Origin: JANRJY01 sp033763735
Lineage (GTDB): Bacteria; Bacteroidota; Bacteroidia; Cytophagales; UBA9547
NCBI GenBank assembly: GCA_033763735.1
Contig: JANRJY010000073.1
Coordinates: forward strand, 56,757 to 120,756
Direction: 5' to 3'
DNA: 64,000 nt
Shown here piece after piece: positions 21,101 through 27,626 of the stretch; position 1 is the stretch's first letter; every line of letters starts with the position of its first letter. A program made the translations under genes and the position numbers. The notes below the pieces were generated by a model. It searched no databases and was not told the DNA's origin. It saw nothing but the letters and a program-made list of their open reading frames with translations.

Positions 21101-21248
21101 TATTGTAATCAATTTTACCGGAATTATCGGTGGCAAACGCTTCCGCATCCGATTGCACACTGTTAGATATTAATGTAAATGAAAGAAAATATGCACACAA
21201 CAATGTGAGTGCAGATGCAATAATTATTATTCCTAATTTGTTTTTCAT
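18186..21248 (-). CDS. secDF: Protein translocase subunit SecDF (fused)
   Basis: The protein has 1020 residues and contains both SecD and SecF, the usual arrangement in Bacteroidota. The SecD part starts with a membrane segment and then LGLDLQGGMHVVVEV. Its six-helix region contains LTMGMAVDANVLINERIREE. The SecF part shows GVDFKGGRSYIVQF and a second helix set with YSINDTVVVFDRLRE. A low-complexity insert rich in Ser/Ala lies at about residues 270-345. It uses proton motive force to help complete Sec-dependent export. This is a chromosomal housekeeping gene. Confidence 0.97.
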   Translation of the reverse strand: MKNKLGIIIIASALTLLCAYFLSFTLISNSVQSDAEAFATDNSGKIDYNKKQAYLDSLWNKPAFDFLGLTYTFKQIKENELHLGLDLQGGMHVVVEVSPIEIVRVMAGNYVDKNFELALSKAAEAAKTDNTKFSRLFYNAYKELDPEVQLNKVFGNSMNKTRITVNSTNEQVLAVIDSEIEDAITRSFNILRTRIDKFGVTQPNIQRLKGTGRIQLELPGVNKPERVRKLLQGTAKLEFLEVYEGDKFGPYFEALNKFLLKQETKGIFYYDGRPDSSGSKGVASSGDNDTTKSESSNALFSDAGALTNPTISAPGAVSKDSIKLATSKTTNEVATQDSVSKKQSKSIAKMFVPMYNGLGANVVDTAKVNRLFNQKELKSLLPDNMRILWAVKPVKADDGQEFLALYFIKKGRGEKAALEGDVIVDARMDFSQDGQPEVLMQMNANGAKKWRKVTGQNIGRRVAIVLDNYVYSAPVVQGEIPNGSSSISGNFEIEEAKDLANVLKAGKLPAPVRIVEEAVVGPSLGQESIDQGLNSSLIGLIAVIIFMIFYYSSSGIVANIGLFVNLFFLVGVMSQMQAVMTLPGIAGIVLTMGMAVDANVLINERIREELRSGRSLLQAISIGYSKANSSIVDGNVTTFLVGAILAAYGSGPVQGFAVTLMIGIITSFFTSVFITRFLFDYWANSKFAGMIKFSIPMTEKILLDTNYDVVGSRKIGYIISTTIIAIGFGCIVMNGGLSLGVDFKGGRSYIVQFKESVSSADVRSQVVDDFKNAGTEVKTFGSNDKLKITTSYLSEDESEAADNTVQAALSNGLKAFKDKNPEIISTSKVGATIADDIKMTSLVSMLLSLGGIFIYIFIRFQWFTYSLGAIIALFHDVLMAIALTGILASFGIVYEIDQVYIAAILTVIGYSINDTVVVFDRLREFLKDNPKGDTASVINLAINRTFSRTVITAMTVFLVVLVLYIFGGEVLRGFSFVLLVGVTMGTYSSIFIASPIVMDLGFLTRKKTKEHVHEAKVVKA

Positions 21249-21321
21249 GAAAATATAATAAAATGTTAAATGTTAAATTTTGAATGTTAAATGGTAATTA
21301 ATAATTGAAAATTATTAATTG

Positions 21322-21657
21322 TTATGGTGCGTTGGCAGGCACGATACTGGAAAAAAGTATATGCAAAATCTTTGAGTGACTAACTAGTAAATCTGGAATT
21401 TCAACAGTCCAATTAAAAAAATGAAAGATGTTAATTATCTGACTTAAAAATGTACTGAATAATAGAACAACAGAGTGTACTACGGTGGCTTCCACTTTGA
21501 ATGCTTCTATTTTAAAAGTGTTATTTTTCTTTTTTGAATCGGTGACAGATATTTTTGATTTAAAATTATCTTTAAAAATACTTAATGCATAGGCATTTGC
21601 TGAAGCAAATATGCTGATGAGCAATAAAAATACTAAACCTTGCGTAAATGATTTCAT
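21322..21657 (-). CDS. Small exported protein of unknown function
   Basis: This 111-residue protein has a clear N-terminal signal peptide (MKSFTQGLVFLLLISIFASA, cleavage probably after ANA). A basic segment (SVTDSKKKNNTFKIEAFKVE) and a hydrophobic stretch (VVHSVVLLFSTFLSQIINIF) follow. I do not recognise the family. It lies 73 bp upstream of secDF in the same direction and has a good promoter of its own, so it may lead a two-gene transcript. An 11-bp AT-only hairpin (21296-21306 with 21310-21320) lies between the two. Confidence 0.6.
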   Translation of the reverse strand: MKSFTQGLVFLLLISIFASANAYALSIFKDNFKSKISVTDSKKKNNTFKIEAFKVEATVVHSVVLLFSTFLSQIINIFHFFNWTVEIPDLLVSHSKILHILFSSIVPANAP

Positions 21658-21671
21658 CCTTAAAAAGCGCG

Positions 21672-21704
21672 CAAAGATAATTGGTTAAGTGGATAAATGG
21701 CAAA
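21672..21704 (-). promoter_or_regulatory. Bacteroidota-type promoter upstream of the small exported protein
   Basis: On the minus strand, TTTG (complement of 21701-21704) is followed after 21 nt by TATCTTTG (complement of 21672-21679), matching TTTG / TAnnTTTG. The start codon at 21657 lies 14 nt further on. Confidence 0.6.
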
Positions 21705-22117
21705 AAATGAGGAAAATTTTTGAAGGCTGGAGTTCAAATATTACTTTTCCAGATTAATAATCTTATATTTTGAAATTCTGTTACAACTACAATAAGGTTT
21801 TCAAAACCTACTAGGTCTCTATATGCAAAAATTAACTGCTTAAAATCAAATAGTTACGTTGTAGCTGTTTGAATAGGTAACCGAATAAGTAACTTACTAT
21901 TTGGTTGTATTTACAGTGATTTAAAAGAACTCTTTGGACACTGTAAATATACTAAAAATCAGGTTCTTGGGCAACCAAATCAATGTAAATAATCGCAAAT
22001 CTTATGAACTCTTTGGGGGCTTTTGGGGTGGGTGAATTCCTTGATTGCATTGACTGTGCCTAGCTTGTTTTAACGGCTTTGTGCTTCATCTATGAAGCTT
22101 CTAGGGGGCTGTTGTGC
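21705..22117. other. Gene-free junction between chromosome-like and island-like sequence
   Basis: No convincing ORF is present. A perfect 10-bp inverted repeat (ATTTACAGTG at 21909-21918, complement at 21939-21948) lies beside an 11-bp direct repeat (GAACTCTTTGG at 21927-21937 and 22006-22016). To the left the genes are AT-rich housekeeping genes; to the right the sequence is richer in G and C and the content is accessory. No tRNA or integrase is seen, so calling this the island end is an inference. Confidence 0.35.
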
Positions 22118-22318
22118 CTAATCAATCATGAATCTTGCAACTTCATCCTCGGTGATCCCTGTGTACTGGCAAAACTCCTGAACGGTAACAAATCCCTCTT
22201 TTGACTTGCCCAACTGTGTCTTGATTTTGTTGAGCAGCCTTCGGGCTGTTTTTTCTTTCCTTCCTGTAATGTTCTGCACGTCTTTAGGGTAAATACATAT
22301 CCTTTTCGGTACTATCAT
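22118..22318 (-). CDS. Small helix-turn-helix-like protein
   Basis: A 66-residue protein from the ATG at 22316-22318 (MIVPKRICIYPKDVQNITG). The upstream extension is low-complexity and overlaps the divergent gene's promoter. The pattern YPKDVQNITGRKEKTARRLL followed by FVTVQEFCQYTGITEDEV looks like two short helix-turn-helix segments, as in excisionase-like DNA-binding proteins of Bacteroidota. It sits at the left edge of the accessory region, divergent from the nuclease cassette, consistent with a local regulator. Function is not established. Confidence 0.6.
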   Translation of the reverse strand: MIVPKRICIYPKDVQNITGRKEKTARRLLNKIKTQLGKSKEGFVTVQEFCQYTGITEDEVARFMID

Positions 22319-22390
22319 TCCTTTTCGGACACCGTGTTTTTTTTCTTTCCCACGGACACCGTAAAGTTGCTGAAAAAACAGCAAAAATCC

Positions 22391-22885
22391 ATGAGAATAT
22401 TTGTGTTTAGTACCCTAATACTGTCCGTTTTGGACGGTTTTTGCCAAATCAACGCCCATGTGGTGCGTGTGAAGGATGGCGATACTTTCGTAGCCCTGTG
22501 GGGCGGTAAAACTTACAACTGCCGATTGACCAACATTGATGCTCCTGAGCTAAAGCAAAGCTTTGGTGTGGCTTCCAAGGATAGTTTGAGCCAATTGGTG
22601 CTTGGGAAAATGGTAACGCTGGACAGCCTCAAAAAGGACTTGTACGGGCGTGTTTTGGTGAATGTCCGCTTGGGAAATGTGCGACTGGATAGCCTTGTGA
22701 TCCGAAAGGGTTGGGCTTGGCACTATACCGGCTACTCACACGATGCAATGCTGGAAAATGCAATGGAAATAGCCTGTACGCAAGGAGTAGGACTTTGGAG
22801 GTGTGGTAAATCCACGGTTTGCCCTCCTTGGCTGTACAGGCACTATAACCATCGAAACCGCTTGCGGTTTTGTGTGGGCTGTTAA
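22391..22885 (+). CDS. Secreted thermonuclease-family (SNase) protein
   Basis: The protein has 164 residues from the ATG at 22391, where a signal peptide begins (MRIFVFSTLILSVLDGFCQ). The SNase OB-fold motifs are in order: VKDGDTFVALW, CRLTNIDAPEL (with the first catalytic Arg) and KDLYGRVLVNV. Length suits a single-domain staphylococcal-nuclease-type enzyme cleaving DNA or RNA with Ca2+. Cysteines near the end (CGKSTVCPPW, CVGC) may form disulfides in the periplasm. It is the first gene of a same-strand cassette running to 24482. Confidence 0.85.
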   Translation: MRIFVFSTLILSVLDGFCQINAHVVRVKDGDTFVALWGGKTYNCRLTNIDAPELKQSFGVASKDSLSQLVLGKMVTLDSLKKDLYGRVLVNVRLGNVRLDSLVIRKGWAWHYTGYSHDAMLENAMEIACTQGVGLWRCGKSTVCPPWLYRHYNHRNRLRFCVGC

Positions 22886-22913
22886 TCAATGTTCAATTTA
22901 AAATTAAAAACAA

Positions 22914-23663
22914 ATGGCAAGACAGAATGGAATCTTGAAAATTAAAGGCACGATTGGGGGCATGACCTTCTACAAATCGCAGGATGGTGATTTGGTGCGA
23001 GAAAAAGGCGGTGTGAGTGGTGATAGGATTGCCAACGATCCCGCATTTGTGCGAACCCGTGAGAATGGGGCTGAGTTTGGAGCTGCTGGGAAGGCTGGGA
23101 AACTATTACGTGACAGTTTGAGGCCTTTGATGTTGAACGCTGCGGATGGCCGTGTGACTTCTAGGGTGACGACTTTGATGACGGACATCATCAAGCTGGA
23201 TACTACCAGTGTGAGGGGCTTGCGAACACCTGCCGTTGGTTTGGCTGGTGCTCCAGGCAAAGCATTGTTAAAAGGTCTCAATTTTAACATCAATTCGATT
23301 TTGGGAAGTGTATTGTTCAAGCCGTTTACTGTGAACACGACCACTGGCGTAATCACGATTACGGGGCTTGTGCCTATCAACGACATTGCGTTTCCTGCTG
23401 GTGCAACGCACATGACCATTACGGGCGGTTATGGCAACATCAATTTTGCTACTGGTGTAATGGCGGTCAATTTGACCAATGCCGTGAACTTGGCTATCAA
23501 TGCCACTGCTGGCACGGTGACGCTGACGCCTACGGCTGTTCCTGCTGGAACTGGGACAAAGGTTTACATGCTGAAAGTGGAGTTCTTCCAGTTGTTGAAT
23601 GGTGTTCAGTATTCGCTCAAAAATGGTGCGTACAACGCATTAGCCATTGTGGAGGTGGCTTAA
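22914..23663 (+). CDS. Conserved Bacteroidota protein, structural-looking, unknown function
   Basis: This 249-residue protein opens MARQNGILKIKGTIGGMTFY and continues YKSQDGDLVREKGGVSGDRI, then FVRTRENGAEFGAAGKAGKL. I recognise this pattern as a recurrent unnamed family in Bacteroidota, but no function is known to me. The C-terminal half is rich in Thr, Val, Ala and Gly (TGVITITGLV, NATAGTVTLTPTAV), suggesting beta-sandwich repeats like those of phage or fibre structural proteins. There is no signal peptide. It lies 28 bp after the nuclease gene and 20 bp before the DUF5675 gene. Confidence 0.75.
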   Translation: MARQNGILKIKGTIGGMTFYKSQDGDLVREKGGVSGDRIANDPAFVRTRENGAEFGAAGKAGKLLRDSLRPLMLNAADGRVTSRVTTLMTDIIKLDTTSVRGLRTPAVGLAGAPGKALLKGLNFNINSILGSVLFKPFTVNTTTGVITITGLVPINDIAFPAGATHMTITGGYGNINFATGVMAVNLTNAVNLAINATAGTVTLTPTAVPAGTGTKVYMLKVEFFQLLNGVQYSLKNGAYNALAIVEVA

Positions 23664-23683
23664 TCAGTTAACAGTTATCAGTC

Positions 23684-24094
23684 ATGGAATTGGAATTGAT
23701 TAGGACGTATTTCCCGAACGGAACGAATGGGGAGCTTTGGTGTGGTGGGCAGCTTGTCTGCCACACTATCGAGCTTCCTTGGTTGGACAACAATCGTGGC
23801 GTTTCTTGTATTCCCGAAGGGGTTTATCGGCTTCAAAAACGATTTGTCGAAAAGTTCCAATGGCATTTGTGGGTACAAAAAGTACCTAATAGGCAATGGA
23901 TTTTGGTTCATCCTGCCAACAATGCCAAGGCTCAGTTGCGTGGTTGTATTGCTCCTGTGACCAAGCTTGAAAGCCCTGGTATTGGTAGCTTTTCCCGTGA
24001 AGCGGTGAAAAAGCTGAACGACTTGATTTTTCCTGCCCTTGACAAGGGCGTGGAAGTGTATTTGAAAATCTCTGTAAAATCTTTAAACGTGTAA
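23684..24094 (+). CDS. DUF5675 family protein
   Basis: This 136-residue protein has the DUF5675 pattern throughout: LIRTYFPNGTNGELWCGG, CHTIELPW, SCIPEGVYRLQKR and LVHPANNAKAQLRGCIAPVT. The HPAN...GCI arrangement recalls L,D-transpeptidase-like folds, and the family is often found near phage lysis genes. Catalytic activity has not been demonstrated to my knowledge. It has no signal peptide. Holin-sized membrane proteins follow immediately (3-bp gap), supporting a phage-derived cassette. Confidence 0.8.
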   Translation: MELELIRTYFPNGTNGELWCGGQLVCHTIELPWLDNNRGVSCIPEGVYRLQKRFVEKFQWHLWVQKVPNRQWILVHPANNAKAQLRGCIAPVTKLESPGIGSFSREAVKKLNDLIFPALDKGVEVYLKISVKSLNV

Positions 24095-24097
24095 ATA

Positions 24098-24304
24098 ATG
24101 AACATCTTTCAAAGGGCGAAAGCCCCAACCCCGAAATTCTTTAAAATCTTGCGTACCGTGGGATTGAGTTTGGCCGCCATCGGTGGCTCATTGTTGGCCG
24201 CTCCTGTGGCCTTGCCTGCTGGCTTGGTCGCTGTGGCCGGTTATCTGACCGTTGCAGGCGGTGTGATTGGTGCGGTTAGTCAAACGGCTGTTGAAAATGA
24301 ATAG
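24098..24304 (+). CDS. Small membrane protein of the phage-like cassette
   Basis: This 68-residue protein has a basic N-terminus (MNIFQRAKAPTPKFFKILR) followed by two Ala/Gly/Val-rich hydrophobic segments (VGLSLAAIGGSLLAAPVALP and LVAVAGYLTVAGGVIGAV). Size and topology resemble a holin, but small hydrophobic proteins are easily over-interpreted. It begins 3 bp after the DUF5675 stop and overlaps the next gene by 8 bp, so translation is probably coupled. Confidence 0.7.
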   Translation: MNIFQRAKAPTPKFFKILRTVGLSLAAIGGSLLAAPVALPAGLVAVAGYLTVAGGVIGAVSQTAVENE

Positions 24305-24482
24305 CGACAGCGGACATAACGGCACTTTGTTTGGAACAATTGGCGGGACACTCTTGAGTGTCCTTGCCAGTGTTCATCTTGGGGATATTTTCAAAACTGT
24401 GTTGCTCGCTGTGATTGGTGCGGTTACGAGTTTCATTGTATCACTGTTATTGAAAAAAGCTTTACTCTGGATGAACAAATAA
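24297..24482 (+). CDS. Small membrane protein, holin-like
   Basis: The protein has 61 residues from the ATG at 24297, inside the end of the previous gene (8-nt overlap). The polar start (MNSDSGHNGTLFG) is followed by two hydrophobic helices (TIGGTLLSVLASVHL and VLLAVIGAVTSFIVSLLL) and a short basic end (KKALLWMNK). This is the size and topology of class II holins. The longer ORF from 24267 was rejected because it overlaps the preceding gene far more and gains no recognisable residues. Confidence 0.7.
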   Translation: MNSDSGHNGTLFGTIGGTLLSVLASVHLGDIFKTVLLAVIGAVTSFIVSLLLKKALLWMNK

Positions 24483-24503
24483 AGGGGCTGCGAAATGCCC
24501 TTT

Positions 24504-25145
24504 TTACATTTCAAAACCAAACCCCATACCTTTTGATTTTTGGGGTACTATTTTGGCTTCTTCACTTATTTCCATTTTTTTATCAAGGCTGAAACCACCA
24601 GACATATCAATAATCAAAGGCTTTCTTCCTTCCAAATAGTTTACTAGGACACTCGATGATGATGTAGTGTTGGAAGGTTTGGTATTCTTGGCCAAGAATG
24701 TGAGATATGTTTTTATCTCGTCTTTATCTACTCCTACTTTTTGCTCTAACAGCATTTTAAAGAATACGTCCTGAGAAAAAGGTTCGGGAAAGTTGGGACT
24801 ATATTTTGGATTCAAATACAGGTAGGGATTGACCAGAAGTTCCATGTTTTCCCAAAAAGCGATGAAATGGCTTTTCGATGAAACCACCAGTAATTCACTA
24901 CTCAAATTGTCCTTCAGCAGGAAGTCTTTAAATGGTTTTTTCGTCTCCGATTTCAGTAGTTGCCTGTTTCTCTTGAATTCCATTATAAAGTTCACACCTC
25001 CAATCCTGCCTATCAAATCCCCCACCGTAGTATCCGCAGGCGTTTGTTGGAGTAAGTCAACCTTGTTGTTTTTTACCTTCATCTCACATGAAGCATAGCC
25101 CAAGGAGTATATAAAATCGCCTATTAGTAAATTTTCGTATTTCAT
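24504..25145 (-). CDS. Hypothetical protein with a possible PD-(D/E)xK-like motif
   Basis: The protein has 213 residues and is not recognised as a named family. The segment TTVGDLIGRIGGVNFIMEFKRNR (residues about 39-61) contains an Asp followed 14 residues later by an E-x-K on a hydrophobic strand, the layout of PD-(D/E)xK nuclease cores. A Ser/Thr-rich linker (KPSNTTSSSSVL) precedes a C-terminal tail. There is no signal peptide or membrane segment. It converges on the holin-like gene and ends the cassette. A nuclease role is only a motif-based guess. Confidence 0.55.
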   Translation of the reverse strand: MKYENLLIGDFIYSLGYASCEMKVKNNKVDLLQQTPADTTVGDLIGRIGGVNFIMEFKRNRQLLKSETKKPFKDFLLKDNLSSELLVVSSKSHFIAFWENMELLVNPYLYLNPKYSPNFPEPFSQDVFFKMLLEQKVGVDKDEIKTYLTFLAKNTKPSNTTSSSSVLVNYLEGRKPLIIDMSGGFSLDKKMEISEEAKIVPQKSKGMGFGFEM

Positions 25146-25394
25146 TCTGAAATGAAGCTGAACATTTTTTCAAAAGAAAGAAGAAAAAAACCAGAAAAAA
25201 AAGAAAAAAGAAAGCCATTTCTCAGTGAGGCTTGTAGGGATTGTCAAGGTTTTTTGGAAAAATACTACCCGACCAAAGAAGGGTGGAGATTTTTTCAAAA
25301 ACCCGAAGGGCTCGACCTTTACAACCCTGCAGAGCCGAACTACTTTTGCTTTCATTTTTTATTTTTTGCGTCTCCATCCAGCGGGGTAATAGTT

Positions 25395-25585
25395 GCGGTA
25401 GGCTAAACTATACCAAAACGGAACAAAGTGCGGTTATACAAGTGTGGGTTTTCCCACTCTTGTACGCACGGTGCCGAAAGGTGGGTGAACGAATGGCAGT
25501 TGAAGGAGCGAAGCGTAAGGAAGCGGAATGAGAGAAACCGACCGAAGGCATTGTATAATAAAACAAACATAGTTTAGCTTACCGC
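25395..25585. repeat. 191-bp segment bounded by 17-bp inverted repeats
   Basis: The arms GCGGTAGGCTAAACTAT (25395-25411) and its complement at 25569-25585 differ by one base. An internal hairpin lies at 25438-25463 (11-bp arms, one mismatch, TTTT loop). The layout resembles a small non-autonomous inverted-repeat element. I did not identify target-site duplications. Confidence 0.45.
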
Positions 25586-25677
25586 CTCCTTTGAATGGGT
25601 GGTGGGGCTGGTGGCATTTTAATAGTTGGCGTAGCCTACCATGCGGTGTGCTGGCGTGATTTTTTGCACCTGCCGGA

Positions 25678-25723
25678 CACCGCAAAGTACCACATCCCTG
25701 AATGGGTGGGGTGCTTTGCGGTG
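25678..25723. repeat. Stem-loop with CACCGCAAAG arms
   Basis: CACCGCAAAG (25678-25687) and CTTTGCGGTG (25714-25723) form a perfect 10-bp outer stem, with further pairing possible inside (CCC with GGG). A close relative of the left arm, CGGACACCGTAAAG, occurs at 22353-22366 before the nuclease gene; here it reads CGGACACCGCAAAG at 25674-25687. Confidence 0.45.
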
Positions 25724-25802
25724 GGAAAAGGCAGGAAAGCAAAAAACATGACAGCATACTGCCCTACGGGGTTGAAGGGGCGGTATTAGCCCCTGGCTGA
25801 TA

Positions 25803-25893
25803 TTTAACATAAAGTGAATTATATCAACAGCCATCATCCTATAAAAAATTAACCATTATGGCTGTTATATAATGGAAGCGGCTTTATGTTAAA
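25803..25893. repeat. Long interrupted inverted repeat (about 28 bp per arm)
   Basis: Three nested stems line up in order: TTTAACATAAAG (25803-25814) with 25882-25893, ATTATAT (25818-25824) with 25867-25873, and AACAGCCAT (25826-25834) with 25858-25866. The central loop is 23 nt. As RNA this would be one extended hairpin; as DNA it could extrude a cruciform. Confidence 0.55.
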
Positions 25894-26256
25894 TAGCACT
25901 GGGATGGACATTTGCCCGGACGGTTCACCCCGACCTTTGCGGACGTTTTTGCTGCTTCGCTTTGGAGTACCAACTATTGAATAGCTAGTGCTAAGACAAG
26001 AATATTGGAGAACTCGTACTGTTTCTAAGCAGCAAAAAGGGAGGACGCAATGGGAGTGGGTGGCAAGGACGGGCAAGTTCTACCGCATAGCTTGGCGGTG
26101 CGGTGGTGGATAAATCAGCAGGTGTGGTAAAAGGGAATGGCTTGTAAAATAGATTCATATTCCCTTTTGCTACTCCTGCAACCTTGGTTCTTATGCTGTT
26201 GAAAGTTTGCATTAGCAGCTTACCGACCCAAAAGGAGGTGGGCTGCGATGATTAGA

Positions 26257-26880
26257 TTAAGTAAAATATCGGGACATTTTACTTCCCAAATACATGCCGA
26301 TAAATGGCGCAAAGAGATACACCCAAAGCGATTGAAGATTGCCAGAAACAAGTGCCGGAGCTAGTGAACGTACTGGGTTCATGGATGCTCCTGTTATCGG
26401 CCCTGCAAAAAGGGCTTCTAATGCCACAACTGCACCAATGATGATACCTGCCAAATGTGTTTGTGATTTTACTCTATCTATTACGAACATGAGCATGAAG
26501 GCTAAAAATATCTCGATACTGAAGGATTGTATTTCTGAACTGGTGGGAAGGGTTGCTCCCAGATGTACAGAGGACGGAAACAGGCATCTGAGAGAAAGAC
26601 TAGCCAACAAAGCCCCTATTGTTTGGCTGCCCACATAGCCTAAAAGGTCATTAAGTGGAAGCTGCTTTTCGGTGTATAAAACGAAGCTTACGGCAGGGTT
26701 GATGTGCGAGCCTGAAATATTGCCTATGGCATAAATCATGATGGTTACTACCAGGCCAAAAGAGAGGGCAATTCCTATGTGGCCAATTGTGCCGTTGGTT
26801 ACTTCGTTGATTACGATTGCTCCTGTTCCACAAAATACAAGTGAAAATGTACCTATCAGTTCTGCAAGGTATTTTTTCAT
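26257..26880 (-). CDS. MIP-family aquaporin (ars-operon type)
   Basis: The protein has 207 residues from the ATG at 26878-26880 (MKKYLAELIGTFSLVF), which overlaps the upstream stop by four bases; the longer ORF extends into that gene. Six hydrophobic segments and two pore boxes are visible: SGSHINPAVSF and TGASMNPVRS, the second being NPV rather than NPA. Such channels in ars operons are thought to pass arsenite, As(OH)3, down its gradient. As the last gene of an operon with arsenate reductases but no ArsB/Acr3, it is the best candidate for arsenite exit. Selectivity is inferred. Confidence 0.85.
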   Translation of the reverse strand: MKKYLAELIGTFSLVFCGTGAIVINEVTNGTIGHIGIALSFGLVVTIMIYAIGNISGSHINPAVSFVLYTEKQLPLNDLLGYVGSQTIGALLASLSLRCLFPSSVHLGATLPTSSEIQSFSIEIFLAFMLMFVIDRVKSQTHLAGIIIGAVVALEALFAGPITGASMNPVRSLAPALVSGNLQSLWVYLFAPFIGMYLGSKMSRYFT

Positions 26881-27614
26881 TGTTTGTCTTCTTTTGTAAA
26901 GTTGAGCGTAGTCATCCAGCTTAATTGCAAGTACCAAAGATTCATTCTGTCTTGTGCGGGATTGCGAACCCAAGTTATGTATACGGGACCTGCTTCAAGT
27001 TTTCCTGCTGTTTTTGTTTTTACGCCAATTCCTGCATACGCCCAATTCTCTCCGTAAAAAGCATCTGTTGGTGTGGAAGTAGTAAAGAAAAATTCGTTGT
27101 AGGCAGTGAGGTAATACTTATCAGATTCTTTCTTTAATGGCATTTCTAAGCCTATGAGGTAGCGGAGACGGTGCGAAAGTGGGTAGGTGTTGTCTGCCCT
27201 GTTTTGGATAAACCTTTCGTCGAATCTGATGCGGTGTTTGATTGTTGCCTTGTTTATGAAATGCTTGTAGGCTACCTGTTCCCAAATCCTGTGTTCGTTT
27301 GAATAGCTTGAGAGAAAAGGGTCTACACGCTGGTATGTGTAGCTTGCAGCAAAAGAGAGTTGTTTGGTCGCATTATAGATTACTGCGTTTTCATCGTACA
27401 AAAGAAAGGTTTTTGGGGGGTAGCTTACTCCGTCTATTTTCTGGTTAAAGGTGTTGATGGCTGCAAAGAGAAAGATACTGTAATCCCATTTTTTGTAGAT
27501 GCGTCCTGTTTGGTTGTAGACCAGAAAGAATCCGTAGTAGTTGAGATTTTGAGCCTGTGTTGCTTCTGACCATACTATGAAGAGTAAGAGTGTTGCTAAA
27601 AGTCTTTTTATCAT
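26877..27614 (-). CDS. DUF2490 outer-membrane beta-barrel protein
   Basis: This 245-residue protein has a signal peptide (MIKRLLATLLLFIVWSEATQAQ) and alternating aromatic/polar strands (AASYTYQRVDPFLSS, HRIRFDERFIQN, YLTAYNEFFFTT) typical of DUF2490 barrels. It overlaps the aquaporin start (ATGA) and follows the DsbD-like gene by 12 bp, so it is part of the arsenic operon. It could be an outer-membrane channel for arsenic species, but the family has no defined substrate. Confidence 0.75.
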   Translation of the reverse strand: MIKRLLATLLLFIVWSEATQAQNLNYYGFFLVYNQTGRIYKKWDYSIFLFAAINTFNQKIDGVSYPPKTFLLYDENAVIYNATKQLSFAASYTYQRVDPFLSSYSNEHRIWEQVAYKHFINKATIKHRIRFDERFIQNRADNTYPLSHRLRYLIGLEMPLKKESDKYYLTAYNEFFFTTSTPTDAFYGENWAYAGIGVKTKTAGKLEAGPVYITWVRNPAQDRMNLWYLQLSWMTTLNFTKEDKQ

Positions 27615-27626
27615 GTCAATTTTATG

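Larger units (their letters stand above)
25146..26256. other. Gene-poor 1.1-kb segment rich in inverted repeats
   Basis: No ORF here has a convincing start, codon use or family match. The ORF at 25152-25406 opens with an A-rich Lys/Glu tract that looks spurious. The segment holds at least five inverted repeats: 25395-25411 with 25569-25585, a hairpin at 25438-25463, one at 25678-25723, a long one at 25803-25893, and arms AAAAGGGAAT at 26129-26138 and 26159-26168. Candidate explanations are structured RNA, a MITE-like insertion or a transfer/replication origin; none can be chosen from sequence alone. Confidence 0.5.

Noticed and set aside
25152..25406. Plus-strand ORF of 84 codons
   Set aside because: It opens with an A-rich Lys/Glu/Arg tract, has no family pattern, and ends in an unstructured tail inside a repeat-rich non-coding block.
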